From Flammula alnicola (Eukaryota > Basidiomycota > Agaricomycetes > Agaricales > Strophariaceae): a stretch of 15,970 bases of DNA. The DNA is taken from assembly GCA_015499995.1 (NCBI GenBank), contig JADNRV010000719.1:1-15970 (forward strand). Reading direction: 5' to 3'. The translations under genes were made by a program, and so were the position numbers. The notes below the pieces were generated by a model that worked only from the letters and a program-made list of their open reading frames with translations, made no database searches and had not been told where the DNA came from. How positions within the stretch are numbered: the first letter of the stretch is position 1; each line of letters opens with the position of its first letter. Positions 1 through 8,472 of the stretch are shown piece after piece.

Positions 1-1796
1 CGGCGCCGGCTTCCTCGGCTTCACCTCCTCTTCCTCCTCCTGCTCCTCCTCATCCATCCCCATCCCCACATCCATATCCTGTCCGCCACCCTCACTCATC
101 CCCCCCATACCCCCCACACCACCAACGCCACCACCCCGCGAACTCTCCACCGCCCTCGCACACTCCCCCCCCGCCTCGCTCCTCAAATGCCGATTCAGCG
201 CATCCATCCTCGCAAACTGCTTCCTACACCCCTCGCACTCAAATGGGCAGAAATTACTATGCAGCTGCTCACGCTGCTTACAATCACGCTGCCTTGCGAA
301 CTCCTTCCCGCACCCCGCTGAGTGGCACTTGTACGGCTTCTGCTCGTAGTGCGAGCGCAGGTAGCCTTTGAGGACGAACGTGAACCCCCGCGTGAACGTG
401 CTGTTGCACCCCGGGATCGTGCACACAAAGTTGGCGTCCTGCTTCTGACGCCGGATGGACGTGTTGGCCGTGGGCCCCATCGTCACGTTCTGTTTGGCGA
501 TCTGCAGCTGCCCGGTACATCCCCCCAGCGGACTCGCCCGCCCGCCGTCTCTCTGGCCGCCACCGCCTCGCGACAATGCCCCCTCACCAGCACCACAATC
601 AAGCCCCGAAGCATACACACCCCGACTCGTAATGGCCACCTCGCCATACCCCGCACTCACGGGTGGCTCCCCAATATCGTCCATCCCAAGCCCCATCCCA
701 TCCATCCCCATCCCATACACGCCCGCGTCGGCTGCATTCGTGGTCGCAGCAGACGAAATCCCAATATTCAGCCTGCCCGTCCCCCATGCCCATCGCGAAG
801 CTACCACCGCCCCCAACGCCCATCCCCATCCCCATCCCAAGGCCGCCACCACCCAATTCACTCCGAGATCGCCATCGTTGTCCTCCAGCTCGCCGTACCG
901 TGCCCTTGGACTCGCGTTGGGGCTAGGATACGGGAAAACTCTCCTCGGCGCCGACAGGCCCACGCCCAGCCCCCGCCAGAGCCACATACCTCCGCACCGC
1001 GATCCGACTGCGAGCCCGACGCGCGACGGAAGTGGCCTATACCACCCACACTGCCACCTGGGGACAGCGATCAGCGTATCGGCGGCAGCGCGGATGCAGA
1101 ATTCGCACTGGCATTGTTGGGGTTGGGCGACGACGACAGGGACAGAGAAGGCAGATGCTGCGGATGGAGGAACTGAATCTCGCTGCTGCCGTGCATCCTG
1201 CCCCCGATCGAGCTTGATTACCCGTGGTGCGGCGCATAGTGCCCAGGCCTATCGCACCACCACCAAGACCCATGCCGAGACCAAGCCCGCCACTGACAGA
1301 AGCGCTTCTGATATCCTCCGAGCGCGAGAGCCGATAGTGGATAGGATGTGGGGCGTTCAGCGAGTCAGATATCGAGCGGTACATCATGTCAGGCGAGAGA
1401 AGTTGCTGTTGCTGCTGTTGTTCGCTTTCCCTGCGTCCACTCCTCCACCTGCATTGGCGCCGGCGCTGGCATTACCACCAAACGTAAAACTCTGGATCTG
1501 CTGCTGCTGGTGGTGGTGGTGTAGTTGCTGTTGTTGTTATTGTGCCTTCTGCTGCGCGTACTGATACTCTTCCCCCCAGTAAGACCGCTAACTCGTTGCC
1601 TGGATGGGCCGTGCGGCTTTTTGCTGGCAAGGACAGACGGGCGTCCTAGATGTGAGAGTGTTGTTTTACGTGTTGGGTGTGTTGTGTTGCAGCTGCGGCG
1701 AAGCACTTGATCCAGAGGCTATAGCAGATGGGGATGTCTCTCCTCACAGTGAAGAGGTGGTGGTTGAAGATAAGAGGGGACGCTGTGATGATGCAT
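1..1796 (-). pseudogene. Decayed C2H2 zinc-finger transcription factor, runs off left edge
   Basis: The minus strand encodes the remains of a nuclear C2H2 regulator. From about 777 down to 1 one frame is open: a Gly/Met-rich linker, three fingers between about 423 and 150 (FVCTIPGC, YKCHSAGC, FECEGC), and an acidic EEEQEEEEE tail at the window edge. The ARMDALNRHLR end of finger 3 and the overall layout match fungal three-finger regulators. Upstream are poly-Q, poly-H and Ser/Asn/Pro-rich pieces typical of such proteins, but split between frames. There is a TAA in the Gln run (1537-1539), a TGA after PPIR (1071-1073), and frameshifts near 1385-1400 and at the C run 1201-1205. One or two further frame changes between 770 and 990 could be partly a 67-nt intron (923-989, GTATGT donor). 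Zinc ligands are lost: in finger 1 the first His is Tyr (361-363) and two residues are added; in finger 2 the first His is Arg (271-273). The best start is the ATG at 1794-1796 (MHHHSVPSYL). Other genes in the window keep phase across many exons, which argues against general sequencing error. Confidence 0.75.
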
Positions 1797-2246
1797 GGCG
1801 CGGCGGACTGCAAGTAGGGGCGGACTTGGGCGGACCTTGATGGGATGATGGGACGGTATGAGTGACAATGAAGCGATACCGAGAGTGCGTGCAGCTGCGC
1901 TCTGGGCTGCTCACACCACAGCGCACTGCACTGCTAGCACGCTGAAAGGACAGGGAGTTGGGAGCCAGATTGGGAGCCACTATACCGAGTAAGGTAAGCC
2001 TAGACGAGGTGAAGGGAAGAGATTGGGAGCCAGATTGGGTATATATATTGGAAAGTTTGGTTGAGGGTAGAGTATGCCCGGGTGTCCCGAGCAGGTCGCT
2101 GGCTCACAAGGCTACGCCGAAGGCTAGAATCGGAAATGAAATGAAATAGATATTGGCTGACTACATTGCGTAAGTAATTCAGGTAAATAATTACCTCGCC
2201 AGCGCATCGTGGATGAGGAGAACGGAGAACTACATACAGGTGATCA

Positions 2247-2266
2247 GATCAAAGCTCGCTTTGATC
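2247..2266. repeat. Perfect inverted repeat, 9-bp arms
   Basis: GATCAAAGC and GCTTTGATC are separated by only two bases, giving an almost complete 20-bp palindrome. It could be a dimeric regulator site or a chance palindrome. No gene is firmly assigned downstream. Confidence 0.6.
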
Positions 2267-2303
2267 CGGGTCTATGTAAGCGAAGATTAGATTAGATTAG
2301 GCA

Positions 2304-2338
2304 CGCCGCGTTCACCCCTTTCATATTGCAACGCGGCG
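2304..2338. repeat. GC-rich inverted repeat, 9-bp arms
   Basis: CGCCGCGTT (2304-2312) and AACGCGGCG (2330-2338) pair perfectly around a 17-nt AT/pyrimidine-rich loop, just after a GATTA triplet repeat (2286-2300). The role is unknown. The arms would form a stable cruciform or RNA hairpin. Confidence 0.6.
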
Positions 2339-2480
2339 CGTTTTCCTTTGTCTCGAGCTCATATATTAGCGTAGCCTCTCGCCTCCTCTCTCTCTTCGTG
2401 TTCTCATATTTTCTATCTCACATAGCTCGATAGGCTCTGCCTCAGAGCTTTTTATTCTCTCCCACCCTTACCACTTACCC

Positions 2481-3081
2481 TATTTTCTTTTCTTTTTCTT
2501 CTTTTTTCTTCTCTTTCTTTTTCATCTCGTCTTTTCCGTACACTAGTCTCGTATGTTTACTACTCGCCTTTGCCGGCTTGAGCTTGGCCTCTCCCACTTC
2601 GCGTGGGAAGGAGTCTCGCGAGAGAGCTTTGGCGACGAAAAAATATATTTTTCGACCCAAACCCCCCCGGACTCGTGTCTCGGCTCTGAGTCTTCCCATT
2701 CAGGTGTTTTCCCTCTCACTTTCTTCTCATCTATGTGCTCGTTCTATCGTGATTCAACCGATTGAATGGGTTGTACATGTAAATTCTCGCGAAGGTCATA
2801 ATTTAAATCACAACCTGAGGCAATCTCTGAGATGAACAAGCTAATGTTCATATCAAGAGTTTTGGGTGAAGACCGACGGCCAAGCCGATGGTCAACAAAT
2901 TCAAAATGTTTGTCCGTGTCCTCCGTGTGAATGAGGTTCGAAGTGAGTTCTTACATCCACATTATTAGGAGCTCGCGACGCGGAGAACGAAGTCGAACAC
3001 CCAAAAAAATAGGAGCGAAGCAATAATCAGAACACAATAATAATAATAGTAATAATTATAATAACAATAAACTATATGATC
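2481..3081. other. Intergenic, low-complexity and palindrome-rich
   Basis: A CT/TTTC tract at 2480-2525 is followed by a cluster of short palindromes (2592-2608, 2614-2623, 2636-2654) and then AT-rich DNA with an AATAAT run near 3037-3070. Plus-strand open frames of 70-85 codons starting at 2553 and 2578 contain no recognisable motif and are probably chance. Confidence 0.4.
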
Positions 3082-3476
3082 TAGGGCTGAGCGCGGGTGC
3101 ACCCGCAGGTATTTCGCAGGTAGTGGTATTTACCTTGTAGCCCTGAATTTTCTGAAAATTTTGCAATTTCTTTGGTGCAAATCCGTTGAGAACTGACTGA
3201 GTTATGCTTTCACCAAGTTTGAGCCAAAACTCTTGAAAAATGCGGCTGTGCTGCGCCAAACTTCCCTTTTTGAGATCCGTGGGTCAATTTTGACGTATTT
3301 GGTATGCTGTGAGATCACCTTTGAGCACAAGGACTTCAAACTTGGTAAAAGCATAACTCAGTCAGTTCTCAATGGATTTGCACCAAAGAAATTGCAAAAT
3401 TTGCAGAAAATTCGGGGCTACAAGGTAAATACCACTACCTGCGAAATACCTGCGGGTGCACCCGCGCTCAGCCCTA
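3082..3476. mobile_element. Fold-back MITE with 141-bp terminal inverted repeats
   Basis: The left arm 3082-3222 and right arm 3336-3476 are inverted copies differing at four positions in 141 bp (about 97% identity), around a 113-bp unique centre. The ends read TAGGGCTGAG...CTCAGCCCTA, so a GGGCTGAG terminus flanked by TA fits a TA target duplication as in Tc1/mariner-type elements (inference). Each arm holds the perfect 14-bp palindrome GCGGGTGCACCCGC close to its tip. There is no transposase, so the element is non-autonomous. The same peptide can be read on both strands only because the arms are inverted copies. The heptamer ACTATAT occurs on both outer sides (3071-3077, 3477-3483), directly abutting on the right and four bases away on the left. 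Confidence 0.88.
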
Positions 3477-3488
3477 ACTATATCTCCA

Positions 3489-4539
3489 CTATTGACGAAC
3501 CCTCGGCATCGCAATCCGAGTAAAGGGTTCTAAGATGGGTGTGTCCTGAATGTATGGGGCCAGGATATTGGCATGCCGGCGCAGGTAAACCGAGAAGGCA
3601 TCACTAGACCATCGACCTATCTGCTGTACCACGTTAAAAGGAATACCGCGAAGCAAAAATTCCAGAACACTGCCGATACGCAGGCTATGTCCCTGAAAAG
3701 GTTTCATGCCAGCCGCCTCAGCGGCCGCACTGACCCGACGGATAAAGATAGTCCTGGAAAGAGGACGACGCTGTTTGGTGGAGGGATCCGTATAAGAAAA
3801 CAAATGTTCTTGAGGAAGGGGGTCATTCATGGCGAAGTGATTTTGAAGGGCAGATTCAGGATCACACGGGCCACTCTGGCGAGCCCAAAACGTATCTTCA
3901 CCTGTTTGGCTTGCCTTGGTCACCGGGAGGTGAAAGACAGTCGTCGTGAGACCAAGCCTGTTATCGCGAGATTGCCGAACGTCTGAGCGCTTGACATGCA
4001 ACTTTGGATCAAAGGCCTTGAGGCTCGGGACAGTAAACTCCCCAACGCGAGATGCTGACCAGAAAACTGTCGTCAAGCAGGCATAAACCGCTGCATCTAG
4101 CGGAGATGAGAGGTCCAGTTCTCCTCTAATTTTAATGACATCCGAAGGCGTGAAAGGCTCGCGTTTTGCCTTCTTGGAAGAGTCCGGCTCCAAACGCTCT
4201 ACAGCTGTGAGCGCAGCCATCATCCAATCATCGAACATTACCCATGGTAGCCCGTGAAGAATGTGCCAAGCACGTACACCATAGAAGTAGTTCTTCAGAG
4301 TCGACCCAGAATAAACACCTATGTTATTACAAAAGAGTGAATAAAATGAAATGCCAAAAGAAAAAACAGCACGCAAGAGGCAACAGCAGCTCACCCGCAT
4401 AACGAGACAAAAAATCCAAGAGCAAACTCTCGCTCGCTGGACCACGGTGCTCTTCCATGACACGAGGAACTTTGCTATCACCTGTATGTGCCAGTATCAT
4501 GTATGATACCTGGGCTGCCTGCCAATAAGGAGTGTACAT
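3489..4539 (-). CDS. Tyrosine recombinase (DNA breaking-rejoining enzyme), Agaricomycete transposon type
   Basis: This is a site-specific recombinase that would cut and rejoin DNA through a tyrosine-DNA link. Exon 1 (4395-4539) and exon 2 (3489-4318) join across a 76-nt intron (4319-4394, GTGAGC donor, CATAG acceptor) to give 324 aa. The catalytic set is visible: Arg139 in SASRVGEF, Lys183 in PVTKAS, His259 and Arg262 in GHSLR, Trp285 in GRWSS (in the His/Trp position) and Tyr293 in VYLRRH. The segment around VYSGSTLKNYFYGVRAWHI is the N-terminal DNA-binding part. No stop or shift interrupts the catalytic domain. The start is uncertain: an in-frame ATG lies at 4537-4539, but a Pro/Gln-rich stretch typical of a fuller N-terminus is readable at about 4590-4669 in another frame, so the 5' end has probably decayed. 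Such genes are known as repeated families in Agaricomycetes and relate to Crypton or DIRS recombinases; no reverse transcriptase is seen next to it. Confidence 0.82.
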
Positions 4540-4669
4540 CCACAAGGCTAACAACCCCCTTGGGCAGTTGCCCAACACTATGCAACATAATACCTACAGG
4601 CTGCCGGGGTGCCAGGGATGGCTTTGGTGCTTGTTGTTGGGGCGGGTGATGGTAAACAGGTGTCAACAA
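4540..4669 (-). pseudogene. Out-of-frame N-terminal remnant of the tyrosine recombinase
   Basis: A second minus-strand frame beginning at an ATG at 4667-4669 reads MLTPVYHHPPQQQAPKPS and then LAPRQPV, a Pro/Gln-rich linker of the sort that precedes the recombinase domain in this family (from memory). It is not in frame with exon 1 and no suitable splice pair is obvious, so a frameshift or an unrecognised intron is needed. Confidence 0.4.
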
Positions 4670-5065
4670 TGCAGGAAATAATGTCCAGCACTGTATTTTG
4701 GGTGCTGCTCATCGTCGGGGGCGCTTTTGGGCGCGGAAAAAAATCTAATAGGGTCTATTAATATATTCTGACCTGCCCCCACCATTTGCGCGCCTCGGGG
4801 AGGGCGGGAACGGGTGGATTGACGAGAATGGCTGTGGATGATGTTCCTATTTGGGGCGGGGCTGCTGTCAAATAACTGTCAACAATGTGGGAAATGATGC
4901 CCGGCGTTGTATTTGGGCTCTTGCTCATCGTCGGGGGCGGTTCTGAGCACGGAAAAAAATCCAATGGGGTCTAATAATATATTGCTACCCATTGCCGCCC
5001 TTTGCGCGCCTCATGGGGGGCGGGGATGGGTGGATTGACGAGGATGACTTTGGATGACATTCTAA
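4634..5065 (+). repeat. Two tandem copies of a diverged 216-bp repeat
   Basis: Four separate anchors recur at a constant 216-bp offset: TGTCAACAATG (4661, 4877), GCTCATCGTCGGGGG (4707, 4923), AATATATT (4760, 4976) and TGGATTGACGA (4815, 5031). The copies differ by many substitutions, so the duplication is old. A third, shorter copy follows at 5228-5390 and a fragment at about 5555-5595. No coding potential is evident. Confidence 0.8.
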
Positions 5066-5078
5066 AATTAGACGGAAA

Positions 5079-5230
5079 GCGCCCTCAGTGTGATATTTTT
5101 AGATGCCGGCGCTTGTGCCTTGTGTCATTTCTTATCTATAGATTAGATAGCCAGAAAGCGCCCAACATGATATTTTTAGATGCATACGCTTGTGCCTCAG
5201 CGCCTATCTATGTTATCTATAGATTAGATA
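5079..5230 (+). repeat. Two direct copies of a 70-78 bp repeat
   Basis: Both copies start GAAAGCGCCC, contain GATATTTTTAGATGC and CGCTTGTGCCT, and end TATCTATAGATTAGATA (5079-5148 and 5153-5230). They separate the second and third copies of the 216-bp repeat. TATCTATAGATTAGATA contains the palindrome ATCTATAGAT. Confidence 0.75.
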
Positions 5231-5390
5231 TTTGGGCTCCTGCTCGTCGTCAGGGGTGGTTTTGAGCACGGGAAAAATCCAACAGGGTCCCATAATATAT
5301 TGCTGCCCAATGCCGCCCTTTGCGCGCCTCACAGGGGGCGGGCATGGATGGATTGGCACGGATGGGTTTGGATGACGTTCCAAAAATAAC
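5228..5390 (+). repeat. Third, partial copy of the 216-bp repeat
   Basis: It shares TATTTGGGCTC, GCTCGTCGTC, AATATATTGCT, GCCGCCCTTTGCGCGCC and the final GATGGATTGG..CGGATG..TTTGGATGACGTTC blocks with the upstream copies. A still more decayed piece with GGGATGGATGGATTTTTATTC and CTGGATGACGTTGCC lies around 5555-5595. Between 5390 and 5555 nothing else is recognisable. Confidence 0.7.
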
Positions 5391-5722
5391 CGCACCCAGA
5401 TCCGGATACTTTTAGAGCAAATGATGGCATCACGGGCATGGGATACCGGGCTTATTTTGGCGCTTGCACACCTTTCCTGTTAGAATTTTATTAATATTAG
5501 TGATCTACAGATAAGCGCGATTCTAATGGTGTAATTTTTATCCAAAATTTTGAGGAGGAAGGGATGGATGGATTTTTATTCATCTGGATGACGTTGCCCA
5601 GAGTGGTAACAATTGATGGGATAATTGGGACACCTTCTGCATTCGGAAGTGGTGTGCTGCTCTAGAAAATCTTTGATAAAAACAAATCTATGTATTATAT
5701 TTCACAAGGATTATTATATCAA

Positions 5723-5757
<35 letters not shown>
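5723..5757. repeat. ACT/TAC trinucleotide microsatellite
   Basis: An uninterrupted run of about 11.7 triplets, flanked by AT-rich DNA. Confidence 0.95.
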
Positions 5758-6231
5758 GATAACAAGAATATGAATGACTGTGAGGCGGCAACACAATCCG
5801 AGCAATAGGGGCTCGGCGTACAACCCCAGCCCACGGCAGGGGATTTGTCCCCTCACTCCCTCTCGTCTCCCACCCTTCTCCCTCGTCGTTCATTCCCGCG
5901 GCGTCGTTATTGGCTTGCCGTTGACCTTGATGGCTTGGCAGTGGGGTGCTCCCCTTGGGCGATGGCGGCGGCGCTGGGTCCTTCCCTCCCCCAGCGGCAT
6001 CTTCACTTGTCCTCCCCAGATTGGCCACTTGAAACCCATTTGTCGTCTCTTCGCATCGCTACCCACGTGTAGCGTGGACTGCGAGCTAGGAGACGTCGGG
6101 GCATGAGTGGGTAAAGGGAGAGGAAAAGCGGGGCGGGTAGGGAGGGAAAGAGTAGAGGGTGGAGGTAGGAGCTGGCGCTCTCAGCGGCGGCGCTGGGTCG
6201 TTGCCTCCTTCGCCCTTCTTTGCCGTCGTCG
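5758..6231. other. GC-rich region with overlapping open frames, no confident gene
   Basis: Frames of 75-130 codons are open on both strands, as expected from the GC-rich, triplet-repetitive composition. The most protein-like is a minus-strand frame at 5714-6028 (Gly/Pro/Ser-rich, beginning MANLGRTSEDAAGGG), but it has no motif I recognise. A GGCGGCGCTGGGTC block occurs twice (near 5967 and 6187), so part of the segment is duplicated. Confidence 0.4.
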
Positions 6232-6424
6232 GTGTGGTATCCGAGCAGTGGCAAGCGTGCTGCTGCTGCTGCCACCTCGTCGTCGTCGTGGTGTCCGAGC
6301 AGCAGCAGCACGATGGCTGCTGCTGCTGCTGCTTCCATTTCGTCGCCGTCGCCGTATCTGAGCAGCGGCAGTGGGCATGCTGCTGCTGCTCCCACCTCAT
6401 CGCTATCGCCGTATCGTCGGGTCC
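6232..6424 (+). repeat. 54-63 bp minisatellite made of GCT and TCG triplets
   Basis: Units start at about 6232, 6286, 6349 and 6406 (the last is partial). Each carries (T)CG-TGG/CCG-TAT/TGT, then CCGAGCAGC, then a GCT run of four to five triplets, then CC/TC-ACCTCGTCG. Unit lengths of 54, 63 and 57 bp are multiples of three, so a plus frame (6220-6453) stays open and would read as Ser/Ala runs; minus frames are also open. The triplet-preserving lengths may reflect coding or simply triplet slippage. Confidence 0.75.
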
Positions 6425-6453
6425 GAGCAGCCAGTGTTTCTCCTTTGGCCTGA

Positions 6454-8002
6454 GGAAGGGATCAGTGAGGGCGGAGGCGATCTCATACGCTGGTGGAGGG
6501 GTAAGGAGGTAGGTGGCGTGGACTGTGCATAAGCCAGGGGGCGCTGAGAGACCCGCTACGCGCTCAGCGACCTAAACAACACACACAACTGCGGAGCGAG
6601 ATCCTAACTAGGTCGAGCGACGCTCTACTAGCTTCAGAAATATGTAGTGTGCTGTACTCCACAGTGTTTGTTTTATTTAGCTAGCTGACTTGTAGACAGC
6701 GCCTCGCGGTTCGTTTAAAGTGGGTATGAGGGATTATTCAAACACACGTTTTATTGTAGTTTTAAGCCTCGTTTTATCACAGGGATGAACGGTTTTATTG
6801 ATTTTTATGGTTTTTATTTGAGAGGAACTCTCTAGGACGCTGCTAGCTCGAATTTCGATGCCACTAGCTGCTCTGAAGCTTTGGGAACTGGTCTGAAACT
6901 AAGGCCGCACTGTGCGCTACCTTCTGAACGATCTGCTAGCCCACTGTGGACTCTGTTTCTGACTCTCTAGGCGCTCTCTTGGCCTCTAAGCACTCTCTGG
7001 CTTCTAAATTCTTGGACCTTGTCCTCAAGAACTTCTCTTTAACACTAAGCCTTCTTCTGGCTTTCAAACGAACTCTATTGAAGTCAAACTGTTCCTTTAT
7101 TCGTCCTCTTTCTTACTAGACACTGCGTCTTAGCTCGAAATAAAACTGGGAAGAGATTGCTTAAGGTAACTAGCTACATAGGTACATCTTTTATACTACA
7201 GCTATGTGTGGTTCTAGTATGCGAATAAAATAGTGTAAAACATTCTTATCTCGTGTAAATAATGCCTGCAGGCAATGGGTATAGGGTTGGGTATTCCAGG
7301 TGACCAGATAGAGGTCAAGGGATTTGGAAATTCATCCCATTTTAGCGCGCTAGGACGCTCCTGACTTCCGCGTACCATGCGCATCATGCGTGCGTCTCGG
7401 CTAGCGGTACCGCTTTATTCCGGATCTGCGGCCATCATTGATGCCGGTTTCTTCTTTCCTTTCTCGTCCTATTACTACTTTTGGTACTCCCGCGGGTAGA
7501 GGGTAGAGCGTGCGTCTAACTAACGCGTCCGCGTCCCGTGCGTCTCCCGGTAAGTCACAAGATACACCCGCTAGTAGTCGACGCACTCGCGTCTCGCTTT
7601 CACTAGCTGTGTCTCGCGCTCCTAGTTGTAGTATTTTGTAGCTAGCTATTCAGCAATACACTGATTGTACTGAATTCGCCGCGCACTACTTCCAAAGCAT
7701 CCAGAAGTCTTTTAATTTATTCCCCATGGTGCGTTTTATGCCTCGCTAGTCGTTTATGACTTGTGCGTTCTATATTTCACTGTTTCTAACTTTTAACTGT
7801 CTCCCGGCTTATCATACGGACTCAGCTAGCTCTGAACCGCGTCTGATTACCATTGTCACAGGTTATATGACAGCTAGTAGTCGCATAGCTAGGCCTTAGA
7901 CTACTAACTTGGGTGCGTTATAGTCTCTCTATCTCGGTTATATTCTATAGGTAGAAGATGATATATCGTGAAATTCACGCGCGGCCGGTTTGCGGCCCTA
8001 TC
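6454..8002. other. Long non-coding leader of the CTAGCT-rich segment
   Basis: About 1.5 kb without a plausible gene; the longest frame is a 61-codon minus frame that lacks features. It contains an inverted repeat CGCTGAG/CTCAGCG (6542-6548, 6563-6569), a 12-bp palindrome TGCCTGCAGGCA (7263-7274), CGTGAA-A-TTCACG (7967-7979), and more than ten CTAGCT/AGCTAG hexamers. Several reiterated GCGTCTC motifs lie at 7380-7610. It could be the regulatory region, or a degraded part, of the unit carrying genes A, B and D. Confidence 0.45.
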
Positions 8003-8076
8003 ATCTCCCCCTCACGAAATCTTGACTGTCCTCAGTCAACCGGACTCGTCCCTTGAGCACTACTAGTGGTCTGCTC
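8003..8076 (+). promoter_or_regulatory. Upstream element of gene A: CCCCC box, hairpin, CTAGT..GCTC element
   Basis: ATCTCCCCCTCACGAAATC is followed directly by the perfect hairpin TTGACTG-TCCT-CAGTCAA (8022-8039) and then CTAGTGGTCTGCTC (8063-8076). The same three parts in the same order lie upstream of gene B at 10970-11062. No TATA box is seen here. The ATG of gene A is about 400 bp downstream, so a long 5' leader is implied; a possible leader intron with a GTAAGT donor runs 8205-8254 (50 nt). Confidence 0.55.
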
Positions 8077-8472
8077 GGTATTTCCTACTAGTTGACATTC
8101 TGTTTTATCGCTTTGTTTTCTAGTGTTGCTAGGCGAGTTGCAGCTTTGCTGCTAGCTCTCTGCGTCTCCTGTTCTTTGACTTTTGATGCGTACTTCCCGA
8201 TTGGGTAAGTTGCCTGGCACAAGCGCCCATCGCCGAACACGGATCTATTTTTAGCCTGTGCTGTATCTCTAGCGCTGCTCCTTCCCTCTAGGGAATTGTT
8301 AAGCTCAGGCTTTCGCAATCGCCCTCCCGTGCGTCACTTCCACATTTTTCTTTTCTTTTCTCTCGCATTCTTCGATGTTCGGTCGTTCCCGGCCGCTCAC
8401 GTGTCCCCTGCCTTTTTAACTTCGAAAAGTTGAGCTTTTTCTTCCGCCACTCCCTTCTTTCATTTCCCAACC

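Larger units (their letters stand above)
1797..2480. other. Intergenic region upstream of the zinc-finger gene
   Basis: I see no gene here. A 17-bp direct repeat (TTGGGAGCCAGATTGGG) occurs at 1959-1975 and 2023-2039, next to an ATATATATA run at about 2040-2049. That run reads as a TATA-like element on either strand, about 245 bp upstream of the zinc-finger start. Two perfect inverted repeats (listed separately) lie at 2247-2266 and 2304-2338, followed by a CT-rich tract that may be a plus-strand leader with no recognisable gene. Confidence 0.5.

Noticed and set aside
923..989. 67-nt intron in the zinc-finger gene as the sole explanation of frame changes
   Set aside because: It repairs one shift only; the TAA, the TGA and the shifts near 1200 and 1390 remain, so the locus is still broken.
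322..1564. Long plus-strand frames (284 and 369 codons) opposite the zinc-finger gene
   Set aside because: Pro/His/Arg-rich shadows of the GC-rich minus-strand coding sequence; the zinc-finger motifs are on the minus strand.
3056..3523. Two similar open frames on opposite strands, both containing a peptide with TTTCEIPAGAPALSP
   Set aside because: They are the two inverted arms of the MITE read in mirror orientation; no independent evidence for a gene.
3573..3986. 137-codon plus-strand frame
   Set aside because: It lies opposite the recombinase catalytic domain, which has recognisable motifs on the minus strand.
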